DNA of 64,000 nt from CAXBMB01 sp052078155 (GTDB taxonomy: Bacteria > Pseudomonadota > Alphaproteobacteria > Kiloniellales > DSM-21159), in assembly GCA_052078155.1 (NCBI GenBank), contig JBQJBP010000001.1, positions 1,860,001 to 1,924,000 of the forward strand. Direction: 5' to 3'. Position numbers and translations under genes: made by a program. Under the pieces are notes generated by a model. It did not search any database. It had not been told where the DNA came from and was given only the letters and a program-made list of their open reading frames with translations. Positions 25,383 to 34,210 of the stretch are shown here, piece by piece. The stretch's first letter is position 1. The number at the start of each line of letters is the position of its first letter.

Positions 25383-26144
25383 TCAATGGCGACCCGCGGG
25401 ATCCTGCCAGCGGTAGCCATAGCCGGGATAATTCTCAATGCCTTCAAACTGCGGGTCAGCCAGTCGGAACTTCTTGCGGATGCGCTTGATAAAGGCCCGT
25501 ACGTTGGCCCGGTATCCTTCATCCCCTTCTCCGGCGATGAAGTCCCGACCTCGGACCAGATCATAGATCTGGCGATAGGTCACATCCCGACCGCGGTTGC
25601 TGACCAGGTAATGCACGATGAAAAACTCACTCAGTGTCAGATCGATGGCGTCGCCCCGCCACTTGGCGCGCTTGATGCCTGTATCCAGTTCCAGCTCCCC
25701 CAGAATGATGGATTGCGGCGGTTCATCCACCTGGGTGGACAGGGCCTTGCTGCCCAGGGTGATCAAACGCAGGCGCTGCAGTATGATCGACAAACGCCGG
25801 GATTTCTCGATGAAGTCTACGGCCCCGAATTTCAGAGCCGCCTCCTCATAAACCTGTTCCCCCAGCGCCGTCAGAAAGATCACCGGGACTTCGCACTGGG
25901 CTTCACGCAGGTTTTTCAGCACCTCAAGGCCATTCATGCCCGGCATCCGCCAATCCAGCAGAATCGCGTCGGCGCCCCGTCCAGCCAGCAGATAGGCCAG
26001 AGCATCCTCTCCGCGCTCAAACGGCAGGATGTCAAAGCCCTCCTCTTCCAGGTTCAGTCCCAAAGACTCCCGAAACAACTCGTCGTCATCAACCAGAAGA
26101 ACCTTAGGCTGGGGATCCAATTGCACTGCGACACTGCCACTCAC
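25383..26144 (-). CDS. OmpR-family response regulator
   Basis: The receiver domain has KVLLVDDDELFRESLGLNL, phospho-acceptor Asp about 64 in AILLDWRMPGMNGLEVL, and Lys in FIEKSR. The C-terminal winged helix (LTLSEFFIVHYLVSNRGRDV, YRANVRAFIKRIRKKFRL, ENYPGYGYRW) is of the OmpR type and resembles ChvI-type regulators. The start is GTG 26144, preceded by AAAGGAAAAG. The gene lies between a lipoprotein gene and the kinase, with gaps of about 40 bases on each side. Confidence 0.93.
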   Translation of the reverse strand: MSGSVAVQLDPQPKVLLVDDDELFRESLGLNLEEEGFDILPFERGEDALAYLLAGRGADAILLDWRMPGMNGLEVLKNLREAQCEVPVIFLTALGEQVYEEAALKFGAVDFIEKSRRLSIILQRLRLITLGSKALSTQVDEPPQSIILGELELDTGIKRAKWRGDAIDLTLSEFFIVHYLVSNRGRDVTYRQIYDLVRGRDFIAGEGDEGYRANVRAFIKRIRKKFRLADPQFEGIENYPGYGYRWQDPAGRH

Positions 26145-26180
26145 AGACTTTTCCTTTTGTTGCTCAAAACCACCTTCGCT

Positions 26181-26759
26181 CTAGCCTGACTGGGCCAGAG
26201 ACTGCTTCTCTCCCAAAAGCCGGTCCAGACACTGCTTGTCCGCTTCCGGATCGCTGGCTTCAGGAGCCACTTCATAGGTCAGAACGGTGAAGGATCCGCC
26301 TGCGACTTTGGGATAGAAAAACAGAGAAATCACACAGTCAGGCGCGTTGTAGGACCAGACACGTGCTGGTGCCCGCACCTCCTGCAGCGTGGGACTGCCC
26401 AGTTGTCCCTCAATCCACTCCTGATCCCGGCCCACCAAAGCCTGGGGACCTTCGGCCTTCAAATCGACCTCTGTCACCGCTGCCTGTTGATCGGGTATCT
26501 CTTCTTCCAGGTCGTCAGGTGGCAGCGCCGCCGTTTCCACCGCCTCCAGGGCGGTTGCGGCACTCTCCTGCACACCAAAATCCGCAGGACGGGCCGGACT
26601 CGGGCCTTCTGGGCGCAAGCGGGCGTCTTCCAGGGGTTTAAGAGGCGCCGGCGTGGGGCCTTCCGACACCACCGGAGCAGGTTTTTCAGGGCTCAGTGTC
26701 TGACAGCCACTCAGGACAGCCAACACCAACAGAACGCCTGCTATTCGACCCACCCACAT
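26181..26759 (-). CDS. Outer-membrane lipoprotein, SmpA/BamE-like C-terminal fold
   Basis: The N-terminus is a clear lipoprotein signal (AGVLLVLAVLSGC, lipobox LSGC, lipidated Cys about 19). A Pro/Glu-rich linker of about 100 residues follows. The C-terminal domain (LVGRDQEWIEGQLGSPTLQEVRAPARVWSYN, CVISLFFYPKVAGGSFTVLTYEV) resembles the SmpA/BamE small alpha/beta fold. It leads the operon with the two-component genes, suggesting an envelope sensor or a target of the pair. The ATG is preceded by GGGGAGCGAG. No exact family name can be given. Confidence 0.78.
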   Translation of the reverse strand: MWVGRIAGVLLVLAVLSGCQTLSPEKPAPVVSEGPTPAPLKPLEDARLRPEGPSPARPADFGVQESAATALEAVETAALPPDDLEEEIPDQQAAVTEVDLKAEGPQALVGRDQEWIEGQLGSPTLQEVRAPARVWSYNAPDCVISLFFYPKVAGGSFTVLTYEVAPEASDPEADKQCLDRLLGEKQSLAQSG

Positions 26760-27219
26760 CTTCTCGCTCCCCAGCCTCTTTTGCCTTGAACCGGCACCAG
26801 AAAATTATCCGTGCCAACACACTCCAAGACTAGCCCCCTTTTCGGACCTTTTCCAACTCAGGCACCCGCCTGCTCCCTACTCCTTCCCGGCGAATGCCGC
26901 CGGTCCCACCATCAATGACTCACATTCGGGCAGAAGCCTACCTGCTCGCAAAGGTCACAGCCCGTGACAAAAAACAGACATTTTTCACAAATTGCCCAGT
27001 CCCCGCCCCAGGGCATGATCCATTTGGATGAGCGCGCCCTGCCCTTAAAACCAGCCCGCGACAGCTCCTCTGTTCTCCTGATAAGAGGAGATTTCAGCTA
27101 TCTCAGGTGGGGCCCCTCACTCCGGCTGATCTTTCAGACAGGCCAGTCACCGGAGCAGTAATCCGCGGGTTTTGCAGCTAACCCTTTAAAAGACTCCCGG
27201 CCTGTGAGACACCTTTTTC
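26760..27219. other. Intergenic region before the flippase gene
   Basis: This 460-base stretch separates the leftward lipoprotein operon from the rightward envelope operon, so it should hold two divergent promoters. Short open frames inside it have no ribosome-binding site or family features. No repeat was recognised. Confidence 0.45.
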
Positions 27220-28752
27220 ATGCGTACATTAATCAGAAACACCGCCATCAATTTTGGCGCCTTTGGCATTATCAGTGTGGTGGGCCTTGTACAGGTTCCC
27301 ATTCTGGTAGGCGCTTACGGGCTGGAAGAGTTTGGCCTGCTGGTTCTGCTGAGGCTGATGGTACCCCAAGGGGTCATGGGCATTCTGGACATGGGGCTGC
27401 CGGATGCGGCCACCCGCTACATGGCGTCCCTGTCCGGCAAGGATGGCGGGGCTGCGGACCGGGCTCGCCAGGGCTCCATTGCCACGTCCCTGCTGTTGCT
27501 ATCCGTGTTTCTGTCCCTCATTGGTCTGGCGTTTGTTTACGCCTGCTCAAGCTGGCTGACCATTGATCTGTTCGAAACAAGCCTGGGCCATCAAAGCGGC
27601 CTGATCGAACTGCTGCAGTGGACCGCTTTTTCCTATCTGGTGCTGTATCCCGGCATGGTCGGCGAAGGGATCCTTAAAGGGTTTGAGCGCTTCGATCTCA
27701 TTCGCGGCGTGGATGTTGTTCTGGCCGTTATCAACCTGACCCTGACGGTGGTTTTCACGCAGCAAGGTCTCAGTTACGAAAGCATCGGTTACCTCTTTCT
27801 GGGGCTTCAGCTGGCCCGGGCCGTGATGATGCTGCTTCTGGCGGCTCCCCGGTTTCGCTGGCGCTGGCCCCAGCTCTGGTCTCTGCGCGAAGAGCTGCGC
27901 TATGCCTTTGCCACCTGGCAACGCAAGTCTCTCGATCATCTCTCCAGCCAGGTGCCTCCGCTGATCATTCCGATCCTCACCGGCGGACCCAGCGGAACAG
28001 GCCTCTACGAAGCCCTGATGCGCCTGCCGCGCTTCTTCGTCATTGCGGTCACCTATGCCAACTCCGCCCTTTTGCCTGTCTCCGCCAAACTGGATCGGGA
28101 CGGGGAAGAAACCATCCTGCAGCTGCTGGTACTGCGCGGCACCTCCTTCTCTTTTGGTCTCTTTCTGCCGATCCTGATGGGGGGCGTGATCTTTTCGGAG
28201 GAGATCATCGTCCACTGGCTGGGCGCAGAATACATCGAACACGCACCCTGGATGGCACTGGCCTTTGTCTGGCCGATCCTGCGCATTCTGACGCTCTTTG
28301 GGGAAGCGGTGCTGACGGCCCGCCGGGAAGGCCTGGGCGCGCTCAACCGGATTTACCTCGGGCAAACGCTGGCCTTCCTGCTGGGCATTCCCCTGACCAT
28401 CTATCTGCTGGGCACCCCCGGTGTGATCCTGGCTCTGGTGGCCACCCAGGCCGCTGTTACGCTGCCCCTGCTGATCCGCATCTGTCACGAATACGGACTC
28501 CCGTCCGGGCTGTTGCTCAGCCGCCTGGCCCGCTTGATCCTGGTTGGCGTGGTGCCGGGACTGCTGCTATTTCCTTTTGTCTGGCTGGGCTTAACCACCC
28601 AGCTGGTGCCCTTCCTGCTGGCCTATCTGGGCTGGAGCCTGGCTTACTGGCTGGCCATGTACAATCTGGGCCTGAGCAACCTGGACAGAATCTACGCGCG
28701 CCGTACGCTGGAAAGCCTGTTGGGATTCCCCTTACAGCGTTTTTCTGCTTAA
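27220..28752 (+). CDS. Polysaccharide flippase (Wzx/MATE-like, MVF superfamily)
   Basis: This is a polytopic membrane protein of 510 residues with about twelve to fourteen hydrophobic segments, starting NTAINFGAFGIISVVGLVQVPILVGAYGLEEFGLLVL. This is the standard N-terminus of Wzx-type oligosaccharide flippases. It translocates an undecaprenyl- or lipid-linked glycan across the inner membrane. The downstream genes, an SDR epimerase and waaA, support an envelope-glycan role. The intergenic spacing to the next gene (about 40 bases) indicates an operon. Confidence 0.88.
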   Translation: MRTLIRNTAINFGAFGIISVVGLVQVPILVGAYGLEEFGLLVLLRLMVPQGVMGILDMGLPDAATRYMASLSGKDGGAADRARQGSIATSLLLLSVFLSLIGLAFVYACSSWLTIDLFETSLGHQSGLIELLQWTAFSYLVLYPGMVGEGILKGFERFDLIRGVDVVLAVINLTLTVVFTQQGLSYESIGYLFLGLQLARAVMMLLLAAPRFRWRWPQLWSLREELRYAFATWQRKSLDHLSSQVPPLIIPILTGGPSGTGLYEALMRLPRFFVIAVTYANSALLPVSAKLDRDGEETILQLLVLRGTSFSFGLFLPILMGGVIFSEEIIVHWLGAEYIEHAPWMALAFVWPILRILTLFGEAVLTARREGLGALNRIYLGQTLAFLLGIPLTIYLLGTPGVILALVATQAAVTLPLLIRICHEYGLPSGLLLSRLARLILVGVVPGLLLFPFVWLGLTTQLVPFLLAYLGWSLAYWLAMYNLGLSNLDRIYARRTLESLLGFPLQRFSA

Positions 28753-28794
28753 AGAAGACCTGATCCTCATCCCCCAGCTGTAAGAAGTTCACCT

Positions 28795-29718
28795 TTGACC
28801 TCTTCCCCTTCTTCTTCCGCAGACGGTCTGCTGGTAACCGGCGCGTCCGGTTATGTCGGCAAGGCTCTCTGTCGTCGTCTGGACAAGGAAGGACGGACCT
28901 ATCTGGGCTGCAGCCAAAGCGGCAAAGCTCCCTTCCAGGCCTGCTCCATTGCCCCGGACAGCGACTACCGGCCTCTGCTGAAGGACAAAGAGGCGGTGAT
29001 CCATCTGGCAAACAGAGTACACATCGGCAAGGAAGAACCCGGCCTGGAAGCGGAACTGGAGCGGGTCAATGTCAGTGGCACAGCCGAACTGGCCCGTCAG
29101 GCAGCAGAGGCCGGGGTCCGGCGCTTTCTGCACGTCAGCTCCATTCTGGCCGAGACCTCGGACAGCCCGCGGGCCAGTCTCTATGCCCGCAGCAAAAAGG
29201 CCGGGGAAGAGGCGCTGCAGAACGTTGCCGAGGCAACTGGTCTGGAGCTGGTGATCCTGCGCCCTCCGCTGATCTATGGACCCAACGCGCCCGGCAATTT
29301 CAGGACGCTGGCCGGTGCCGTCGCCAAGGGCCTGCCGCTGCCCTTTGCGAGCCTGAACAACAGGCGCGGTTTCCTTTATCTGGAAAACCTGGTGGACGCC
29401 TTGCTGCTTTGTCTGGAGCATCCCGGCGCCGCTGGCCGTATTTTCACGCTCAGCGACGGCCCTGCGGTTTCCACTGCTCTCTTCACCCGACAGCTGGCCC
29501 GGGCTCAGGGCGCTTCTGCGCGCCTGTTTCCCTGTCCAAAAGTCCTGCTCTATCTGGCCGCCCTGCTCACCGGACGGTTGCGCAGCTATGATAGCCTGGT
29601 CGGGGATCAGTTGGCGCCCAATGATGAGATCAGCCGCTTTACCGGCTGGCAGCCCCCCTACACGCTGGAGCAGGGGCTGGTGGCCTCTTTCGCCACTCCG
29701 GGCGAGGCCGGACAATGA
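28795..29718 (+). CDS. NAD-dependent sugar epimerase/dehydratase (extended SDR)
   Basis: The product is an extended short-chain dehydrogenase. The Rossmann motif is LLVTGASGYVGKALCRRL, with IHLANRVHIGKEE, the Ser of the triad in FLHVSSILAETS, and the Tyr-x3-Lys pair in LYARSKKAGEEAL. LRPPLIYGPNAPGNF is typical of UDP-hexose 4-epimerases and WbpV-type proteins. It probably makes a nucleotide sugar for the surface glycan. The start is TTG 28795 (Met-Thr-Ser), with AAGAAG about eight bases upstream. Its stop overlaps the waaA start (ATGA), indicating translational coupling. Confidence 0.87.
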   Translation: MTSSPSSSADGLLVTGASGYVGKALCRRLDKEGRTYLGCSQSGKAPFQACSIAPDSDYRPLLKDKEAVIHLANRVHIGKEEPGLEAELERVNVSGTAELARQAAEAGVRRFLHVSSILAETSDSPRASLYARSKKAGEEALQNVAEATGLELVILRPPLIYGPNAPGNFRTLAGAVAKGLPLPFASLNNRRGFLYLENLVDALLLCLEHPGAAGRIFTLSDGPAVSTALFTRQLARAQGASARLFPCPKVLLYLAALLTGRLRSYDSLVGDQLAPNDEISRFTGWQPPYTLEQGLVASFATPGEAGQ

Positions 29719-31010
29719 GCCGCCCGCTGACCGCTCTGGCCTTTGGCGGCTGGTCTCTGATCTGCCAACTGGGCACCCCCTGGCTGAAGGGGTACATGAA
29801 CAAGCGCCTGGCCCGGGGTAAGGAAGACCCGGCCAGAATAGCGGAACGCTGGGGCCAGGCGTCCCTGCCCCGGCCAGCGGGCAAGCTGGTCTGGCTGCAC
29901 GGTGCGTCGGTGGGGGAACTGATCTCAGCCCTGCCGGTGCTGGCGGCCCTGCGTCAGGATCACCCCAACCTCACTCTGCTGGTCACCAGCGGCACAGTCA
30001 CCTCTGCAAAGATCGCGGCAGACCGCCTGCCGGAAGGAATCCTGCATCAGTACCTGCCCATTGATCATCCCAGTGCAGTGGCCCGCTTCTATGATCACTG
30101 GCAACCGGATCTGGGCCTGCTGGTGGAATCGGAGCTCTGGCCCAACCTGCTGCATCAGGCCGAACAGCGCAGAATTCCTTTGGCCCTGCTCAATGCCCGC
30201 CTGTCAGAAAAATCCTTCCAGCGCTGGCAAAAGACCGGTGCCATCGCCCGCCATCTGCTCTCGCCCTTCCGCCTGGTGCTGGCACAAAGCAGACAAGACG
30301 CGGCGCGCTACAGAGATTTGGGAGTCCCGGCAGCACAGGCCGTTGGCAATCTGAAGTATGCGGCCAGCCCCCTGCCCTGTGATGAAGCCGACCTGGTCGC
30401 CTGGCACCGGGATCTGGGAACCCGCCCCTGCTGGCTGGCGGCCTCCACCCATCCCGGCGAAGAAGCCCTGCTGGCGAAGGTTCATATGGGTCTGAAGACA
30501 GCTCGTCCCGGCCTGCTGACGTTCATCGTTCCCCGTCATCCGGAGCGCGGAGGCGATATCGCCCGGGACCTGACGTCCGCCGGCCTGACCGTCACCCGCC
30601 AGTCCCTTGGTGAGCGCCCGGACGCCAGCACAGACATTCATCTCGGAGATACTTTGGGAGAGCTGGGGCTCTGGTACCGCCTGGCCCCTCTGTCCTTCAT
30701 TGGCGGCTCCCTCGTGCCCCACGGCGGGCAAAATCCGCTGGAACCCGCGCGCCTGGGCAGTGCCGTTCTGATCGGTCCCCACAGCCACAACTTTGTTGAG
30801 ATGGTGGCGCACTTAAAGGCTGATCAGGCTCTTGTTCAGGTCAGCGACCCTCAGGATCTGCAACAGCGGCTGGCTGGCTTCTTGACAGCCCCACAAGAGG
30901 CCGTGGCCCAGGCCGAACGGGCACAGAAGTTTCTGACCCGCCACTCTCAGGCGCTGGCCGAAACCCAGACTGCGCTGAATGGCCTGCTGTCTGACCTGAA
31001 ACTGAGCTAG
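29715..31010 (+). CDS. waaA: 3-deoxy-D-manno-octulosonic acid transferase (Kdo transferase)
   Basis: WaaA adds Kdo to lipid IVA in lipopolysaccharide assembly at the inner membrane. The sequence has an N-terminal anchor (FGGWSLICQLGTPWLKGYM), then WLHGASVGELISALPVL. Glu about 68 aligns with the proposed catalytic base of GT30 enzymes. Further conserved blocks are VTSGTVTSAKIAADRLPEG, YLPIDHPSAVARFYDHW, LLVESELWPNL, LAASTHPGEEALL, IVPRHPERG and SFIGGSLVPHGGQNPLEPA. The 431-residue length is normal. It is the last gene of the flippase-SDR-waaA operon and is followed by dispersed element copy C. Confidence 0.96.
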   Translation: MSRPLTALAFGGWSLICQLGTPWLKGYMNKRLARGKEDPARIAERWGQASLPRPAGKLVWLHGASVGELISALPVLAALRQDHPNLTLLVTSGTVTSAKIAADRLPEGILHQYLPIDHPSAVARFYDHWQPDLGLLVESELWPNLLHQAEQRRIPLALLNARLSEKSFQRWQKTGAIARHLLSPFRLVLAQSRQDAARYRDLGVPAAQAVGNLKYAASPLPCDEADLVAWHRDLGTRPCWLAASTHPGEEALLAKVHMGLKTARPGLLTFIVPRHPERGGDIARDLTSAGLTVTRQSLGERPDASTDIHLGDTLGELGLWYRLAPLSFIGGSLVPHGGQNPLEPARLGSAVLIGPHSHNFVEMVAHLKADQALVQVSDPQDLQQRLAGFLTAPQEAVAQAERAQKFLTRHSQALAETQTALNGLLSDLKLS

Positions 31011-31014
31011 CCCT

Positions 31015-31149
31015 GGAACACAATCGGTTTAGTCAGCAGCGCCTCGCGCTGAACCTGACCTGTTGCCCATCCTCTGACACATTGAACTGAGGCAGGTTCA
31101 CGCCTTACGCATCATTGCATTGTGACTCTGCCTAACGCGTTTTGACTTT
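31015..31149 (+). repeat. Dispersed palindromic element, copy C
   Basis: This diverged copy begins five bases after the waaA stop and reaches into the metA stop codon (TAA, 31148-31150). It retains AATCGGTTTAG at the left and GCGTTTTGACTTT at the right. Stem I has CAGCGC paired with GCGCTG around CTC, and stem II pairs ACCTG with CAGGT and CCTC with GAGG. These pairings differ in base identity from copy B but keep complementarity. Confidence 0.72.
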
Positions 31150-32077
31150 AGCCTTCCTGCAGGGCGGGAATGCTGTTCAGATCATAGGTGGTGGACTGGT
31201 ACAGATCATAGATCCAGTTGCTGAACAGCAGATTGCCGTGGGCACGCCAGCTGTTGACCGGGGCCTGGCTGTCATCGTTCGAGGGGAAATAGTTGGCGGG
31301 CAGCTGAATGTCCGCCCCGGCCTCTTTGTCCCGGAAGTACTCATCGGCCAGCGTCTGGGTTTCATATTCCAGATGGTTCAGCATGAAAGTCTGGCGCAGA
31401 GACTTGTCCCGCAACAGGCACAGCCCGGCCTCCTCAGACTCCAGCAAGACCCGCAGGTTCTCGTTGGCGGGCAAATCTTCCCGGCGGATTTCCGTATGGC
31501 GGCTGACCGGCATGGTGACCACGTCATCAAAGCCCCGCAGCGGCCCGTTGCGCCCGGCCAGCACCCGATGGGGATAGATGCCAAACATCTTCTGCGGCAG
31601 CTGGTACTTAGGAATGCCATAGAAATGATGCAGTGCCGCCTGCGCGCCCCAGCAAATGCTGTAGGTTTCCTGCACATTACTTTGGGACCAGTTGTAGATG
31701 TCCGTCAGCTCCGGCCAGTAAACCACCTCTTCAAAAGGCAGGGTTTCAATCGGCGCACCGGTGACAATCAAGCCGTCAAACTTACGATCCTTCACCGCCT
31801 CCCAGGGCTGATAGAAGGCCATCATATGTTCGGCGGAAGTGTTCTTGGGCGCATAGCTGGAGGTGGTCAGCAAGGTCAGTTCCAGCTGCAAAGGCGTGGT
31901 GCCCAGCAAGCGGGAGATCTGCCGCTCCGTCTTGATTTTCTCCGGCATGAGATTCAGCAGGGCAATTTCCAGCGGGCGCACGTCCTGGCGCTGCGCCACC
32001 TTTTCACCGATCAGCAGTACCCCCTCATCTTCCAGCGTTGACCGGGCTGGAAGGTCGTCAGGGACCTTAATAGGCAT
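31148..32077 (-). CDS. metA: Homoserine O-acetyltransferase, MetA-type
   Basis: The enzyme activates homoserine for methionine synthesis. The nucleophile Cys142 (YSICWGAQAAL), His235 and Glu237 (FMLNHLEYET) form the known catalytic triad positions of the MetA family. Residue 111 is Glu (GAPIETLPFEEV). Glu at this position marks acetyl-CoA specificity, whereas Gly marks succinyl-CoA, so I predict O-acetylhomoserine as product. The length (309 residues) is normal. The 120 bases upstream were checked by eye for a SAM-II riboswitch, common before alphaproteobacterial metA, and the conserved pseudoknot sequence was not found. Confidence 0.95.
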   Translation of the reverse strand: MPIKVPDDLPARSTLEDEGVLLIGEKVAQRQDVRPLEIALLNLMPEKIKTERQISRLLGTTPLQLELTLLTTSSYAPKNTSAEHMMAFYQPWEAVKDRKFDGLIVTGAPIETLPFEEVVYWPELTDIYNWSQSNVQETYSICWGAQAALHHFYGIPKYQLPQKMFGIYPHRVLAGRNGPLRGFDDVVTMPVSRHTEIRREDLPANENLRVLLESEEAGLCLLRDKSLRQTFMLNHLEYETQTLADEYFRDKEAGADIQLPANYFPSNDDSQAPVNSWRAHGNLLFSNWIYDLYQSTTYDLNSIPALQEG

Positions 32078-32200
32078 GGAAAACTGTCCTCAAACTGAAA
32101 TCTTGCTGCAAGCTAACCTAGTTGGAGCCGTCTGGCTAAAAAATTACTTAATCGCCCTGATAACAGCACTTTGTTTGCCTGTCCGGGGTCAAGCAGCCCA

Positions 32201-33013
32201 TCAGTTGAAAGTCAAATCATAGAGATCGGTCAGGGCCTCTTGATGATCCAGCGGCGGCAGCTCTTGCCCAAAAGCCAGGATCCTGGCGATCAGCTCAGGA
32301 TGGCGGGCAGCAAAGGCCGAAGACGCCCGGACCAGATTTGAGTAGGACCGCACGGGTACCGGGGGCGGCAAGACAAAGCTCTGGCCCAGTTCCTGCGCCG
32401 AGCGCGTCCGGTAGGTATAGGTCACCCCCCGCTCAATCCCATAAAGGGCATCAATACGCCCATGGGCCAGCATGGCTATGCCGTTGGCATAGGACGACAA
32501 AGGATAGAAGGCAAACTGCTGCTCTCTTGCCAGGGTCTCAATGCCCGTGGCACCACGCAACGCTCCGACCACCTTGCCTTTCAGACCCGTTCCTTCGGCC
32601 AGAAGGTCTCTGGACTTGTAGAGAGAAAAGAAAACCTGCTGGTGGAAGAAGAGGTCAGCCACGCCGGATTGTGGATGTGGTGCAGGTCCGTAGATGGCCA
32701 GATCTATGACACCGCGGTTAAGGGCCTGCCTTAACCGCCGGAGGGGAAGCAGCTGCAAAGAGATGGTCACCCCGCTGCGCTGAGCCAGCGCGCGCCACCA
32801 GTCGGCATGGCTCCCTTTCACACAGTCGAACCCGAAGGGTGCAACATCAGCCACGCCAACTTTGATTACGGGTTCCTCAGCAGCCCGGCTGCTGACTGGC
32901 CAGAGCAGCAGCACCGAAACCAGTAGCATCAGAGCCAAAGGCCGCTTTCCTGGTACGGTTCCGAACCACTCGGGAGCCCCTCTTTCAGAAAACCAATTGT
33001 GGAAGAAAATCAT
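32201..33013 (-). CDS. Periplasmic substrate-binding family 3 protein
   Basis: The product is a secreted solute-binding protein with a signal segment (PLALMLLVSVLLLWPVSSRAAEE) following about 20 residues of N-terminal leader. The SBP_bac_3 pattern begins VIKVGVADVAPFGFDCVKG. It includes DLAIYGPAPHPQSGVADLFFHQQVFFSLYKSRDLL and a C-terminal half ending GQELPPLDHQEALTDLYDL. No permease or ATPase gene is adjacent, so it may work with a distant ABC transporter or act as a stand-alone sensor. ATG 33013 is chosen because upstream codons in the longer frame read like shadow sequence. It is on the same strand as metA, 123 bases upstream. Confidence 0.8.
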   Translation of the reverse strand: MIFFHNWFSERGAPEWFGTVPGKRPLALMLLVSVLLLWPVSSRAAEEPVIKVGVADVAPFGFDCVKGSHADWWRALAQRSGVTISLQLLPLRRLRQALNRGVIDLAIYGPAPHPQSGVADLFFHQQVFFSLYKSRDLLAEGTGLKGKVVGALRGATGIETLAREQQFAFYPLSSYANGIAMLAHGRIDALYGIERGVTYTYRTRSAQELGQSFVLPPPVPVRSYSNLVRASSAFAARHPELIARILAFGQELPPLDHQEALTDLYDLTFN

Positions 33014-33103
33014 AACGTTGCTTAGCCACCTGAGGCAGCGATGCTCTCGACAGGCAGAAGGTCCAGGCGGGTACACCGGGCGCCCCCCTGCTGAAAACAG
33101 CGA

Positions 33104-33132
33104 ACAGGAAGACCGGGCTCCGGCCTTCCTGT
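33104..33132 (-). terminator. Terminator-like hairpin after the cysteine hydrolase gene
   Basis: ACAGGAAGaCCGG and CCGGcCTTCCTGT (33104-33116 and 33120-33132) pair almost perfectly around a three-base loop. On the minus strand a moderately T-rich tract follows, consistent with termination after the leftward gene ending at 33192. Confidence 0.6.
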
Positions 33133-33191
33133 CCTTTACGTGCGGGTTAGATCAGGAAACCCGACCGTCTGACGGCCAGGCTCAACGACGC

Positions 33192-34064
33192 TCAGGCCAC
33201 CGCTGCGATCCGGCCCAGAGCTTCATCGGTGGTCCAAAGGGCATTGGCCACATAACGGAAGTTGATCAGCGCGGCCTGATAACCGTCGCCTTCCGGCAGC
33301 TTGGCGCCAGCTGTTGCGTCACGCACCACAGCCACTTCATAGCCCCGCTCAAGCAGGTCATAGAGGTGCGCCTGGACACAGAGGTTCGCGGACATGCCCG
33401 CCAGAATCACTTTGTTGACGCCGCGTTTGCGCAGCTGCAGATCCAGATCATTGTTCTGGGGACCATAGATCTTGTGGGGGCTGGCGATGATGGTTTCCCC
33501 GTCCAGAATGTACTTCTTGTACTCGGGCATGAAATCCGCGCCGGAGCCTTCAAACCCTTCGAGATCCAGCGGACCCTTACGATCGAACATGCCGATGTTA
33601 TGCATCAGTTTTTCCAGGGGCCCTTCAAACTTCCAGCCCTTGTCAGTGGGGTAGTAGTAGTGAGGGGAAATGGCGACAGTCAGACCGGCGTCCTTGGCTT
33701 CTTTGAACAATCGTCCAATATTGGGCACCACATTGTGTTCGGTGACAGACTCACCCACCACACCCCAGGTCACGCCCTGAGGGCTGAGGAAGTCGATTTG
33801 CGGATCCACCACCACCAGGGCGGTATCCTCTTTGGTCACGGTCACATCAATCTGCGGCACGGCAGGCTTGGCCGGATCCTCATAGCTGCCGTCTGCAACA
33901 GATCCGGCAGAGGCAACAGAGGCGGCCGCCGTGACACCCCCGGCAGCAGCAACAGCCGCGACCGACCCTTTCAGAATGGACCGACGGCTCAGAACCCGGT
34001 CATCGTCAGCATGAGTTTCGAGGTCATGGTCATGGGAGGGACCGTGGGTGTGAGACTGGCACAT
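33192..34064 (-). CDS. Tat-exported isochorismatase-family cysteine hydrolase
   Basis: This is a member of the isochorismatase/nicotinamidase superfamily with the usual Asp-Lys-Cys triad: Asp about 87 (ALVVVDPQIDFL), a Lys in the central region, and the nucleophile Cys in ILAGMSANLCVQAHL. The N-terminus has a His/Asp-rich leader and then SRRSILKGSVAAVAAAGG. This twin-arginine signal suggests export of the folded enzyme to the periplasm, which is unusual for the family. The substrate is unknown (an amide or N-carbamoyl compound is likely). It is divergent from an AraC regulator. Confidence 0.87.
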   Translation of the reverse strand: MCQSHTHGPSHDHDLETHADDDRVLSRRSILKGSVAAVAAAGGVTAAASVASAGSVADGSYEDPAKPAVPQIDVTVTKEDTALVVVDPQIDFLSPQGVTWGVVGESVTEHNVVPNIGRLFKEAKDAGLTVAISPHYYYPTDKGWKFEGPLEKLMHNIGMFDRKGPLDLEGFEGSGADFMPEYKKYILDGETIIASPHKIYGPQNNDLDLQLRKRGVNKVILAGMSANLCVQAHLYDLLERGYEVAVVRDATAGAKLPEGDGYQAALINFRYVANALWTTDEALGRIAAVA

Positions 34065-34210
34065 GATAAAGCTCCTTAGGCAATCAATGAGGGAACAACT
34101 TTGCTCCAGTGATAGCTAAGTGGCGGCCTGTGCCTTATCGTCCGGGAACGGTTCTCTCGCTCATTTTTTGACTTTTCCTCTTGAAGCCCGGCAGACAATA
34201 TCCCGATCCC

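Noticed and set aside
32078..32200. SAM-II riboswitch upstream of metA
   Set aside because: Such riboswitches are common before alphaproteobacterial metA, but I could not find the conserved pseudoknot sequence by eye. An Infernal search with the SAM-II model would settle it.
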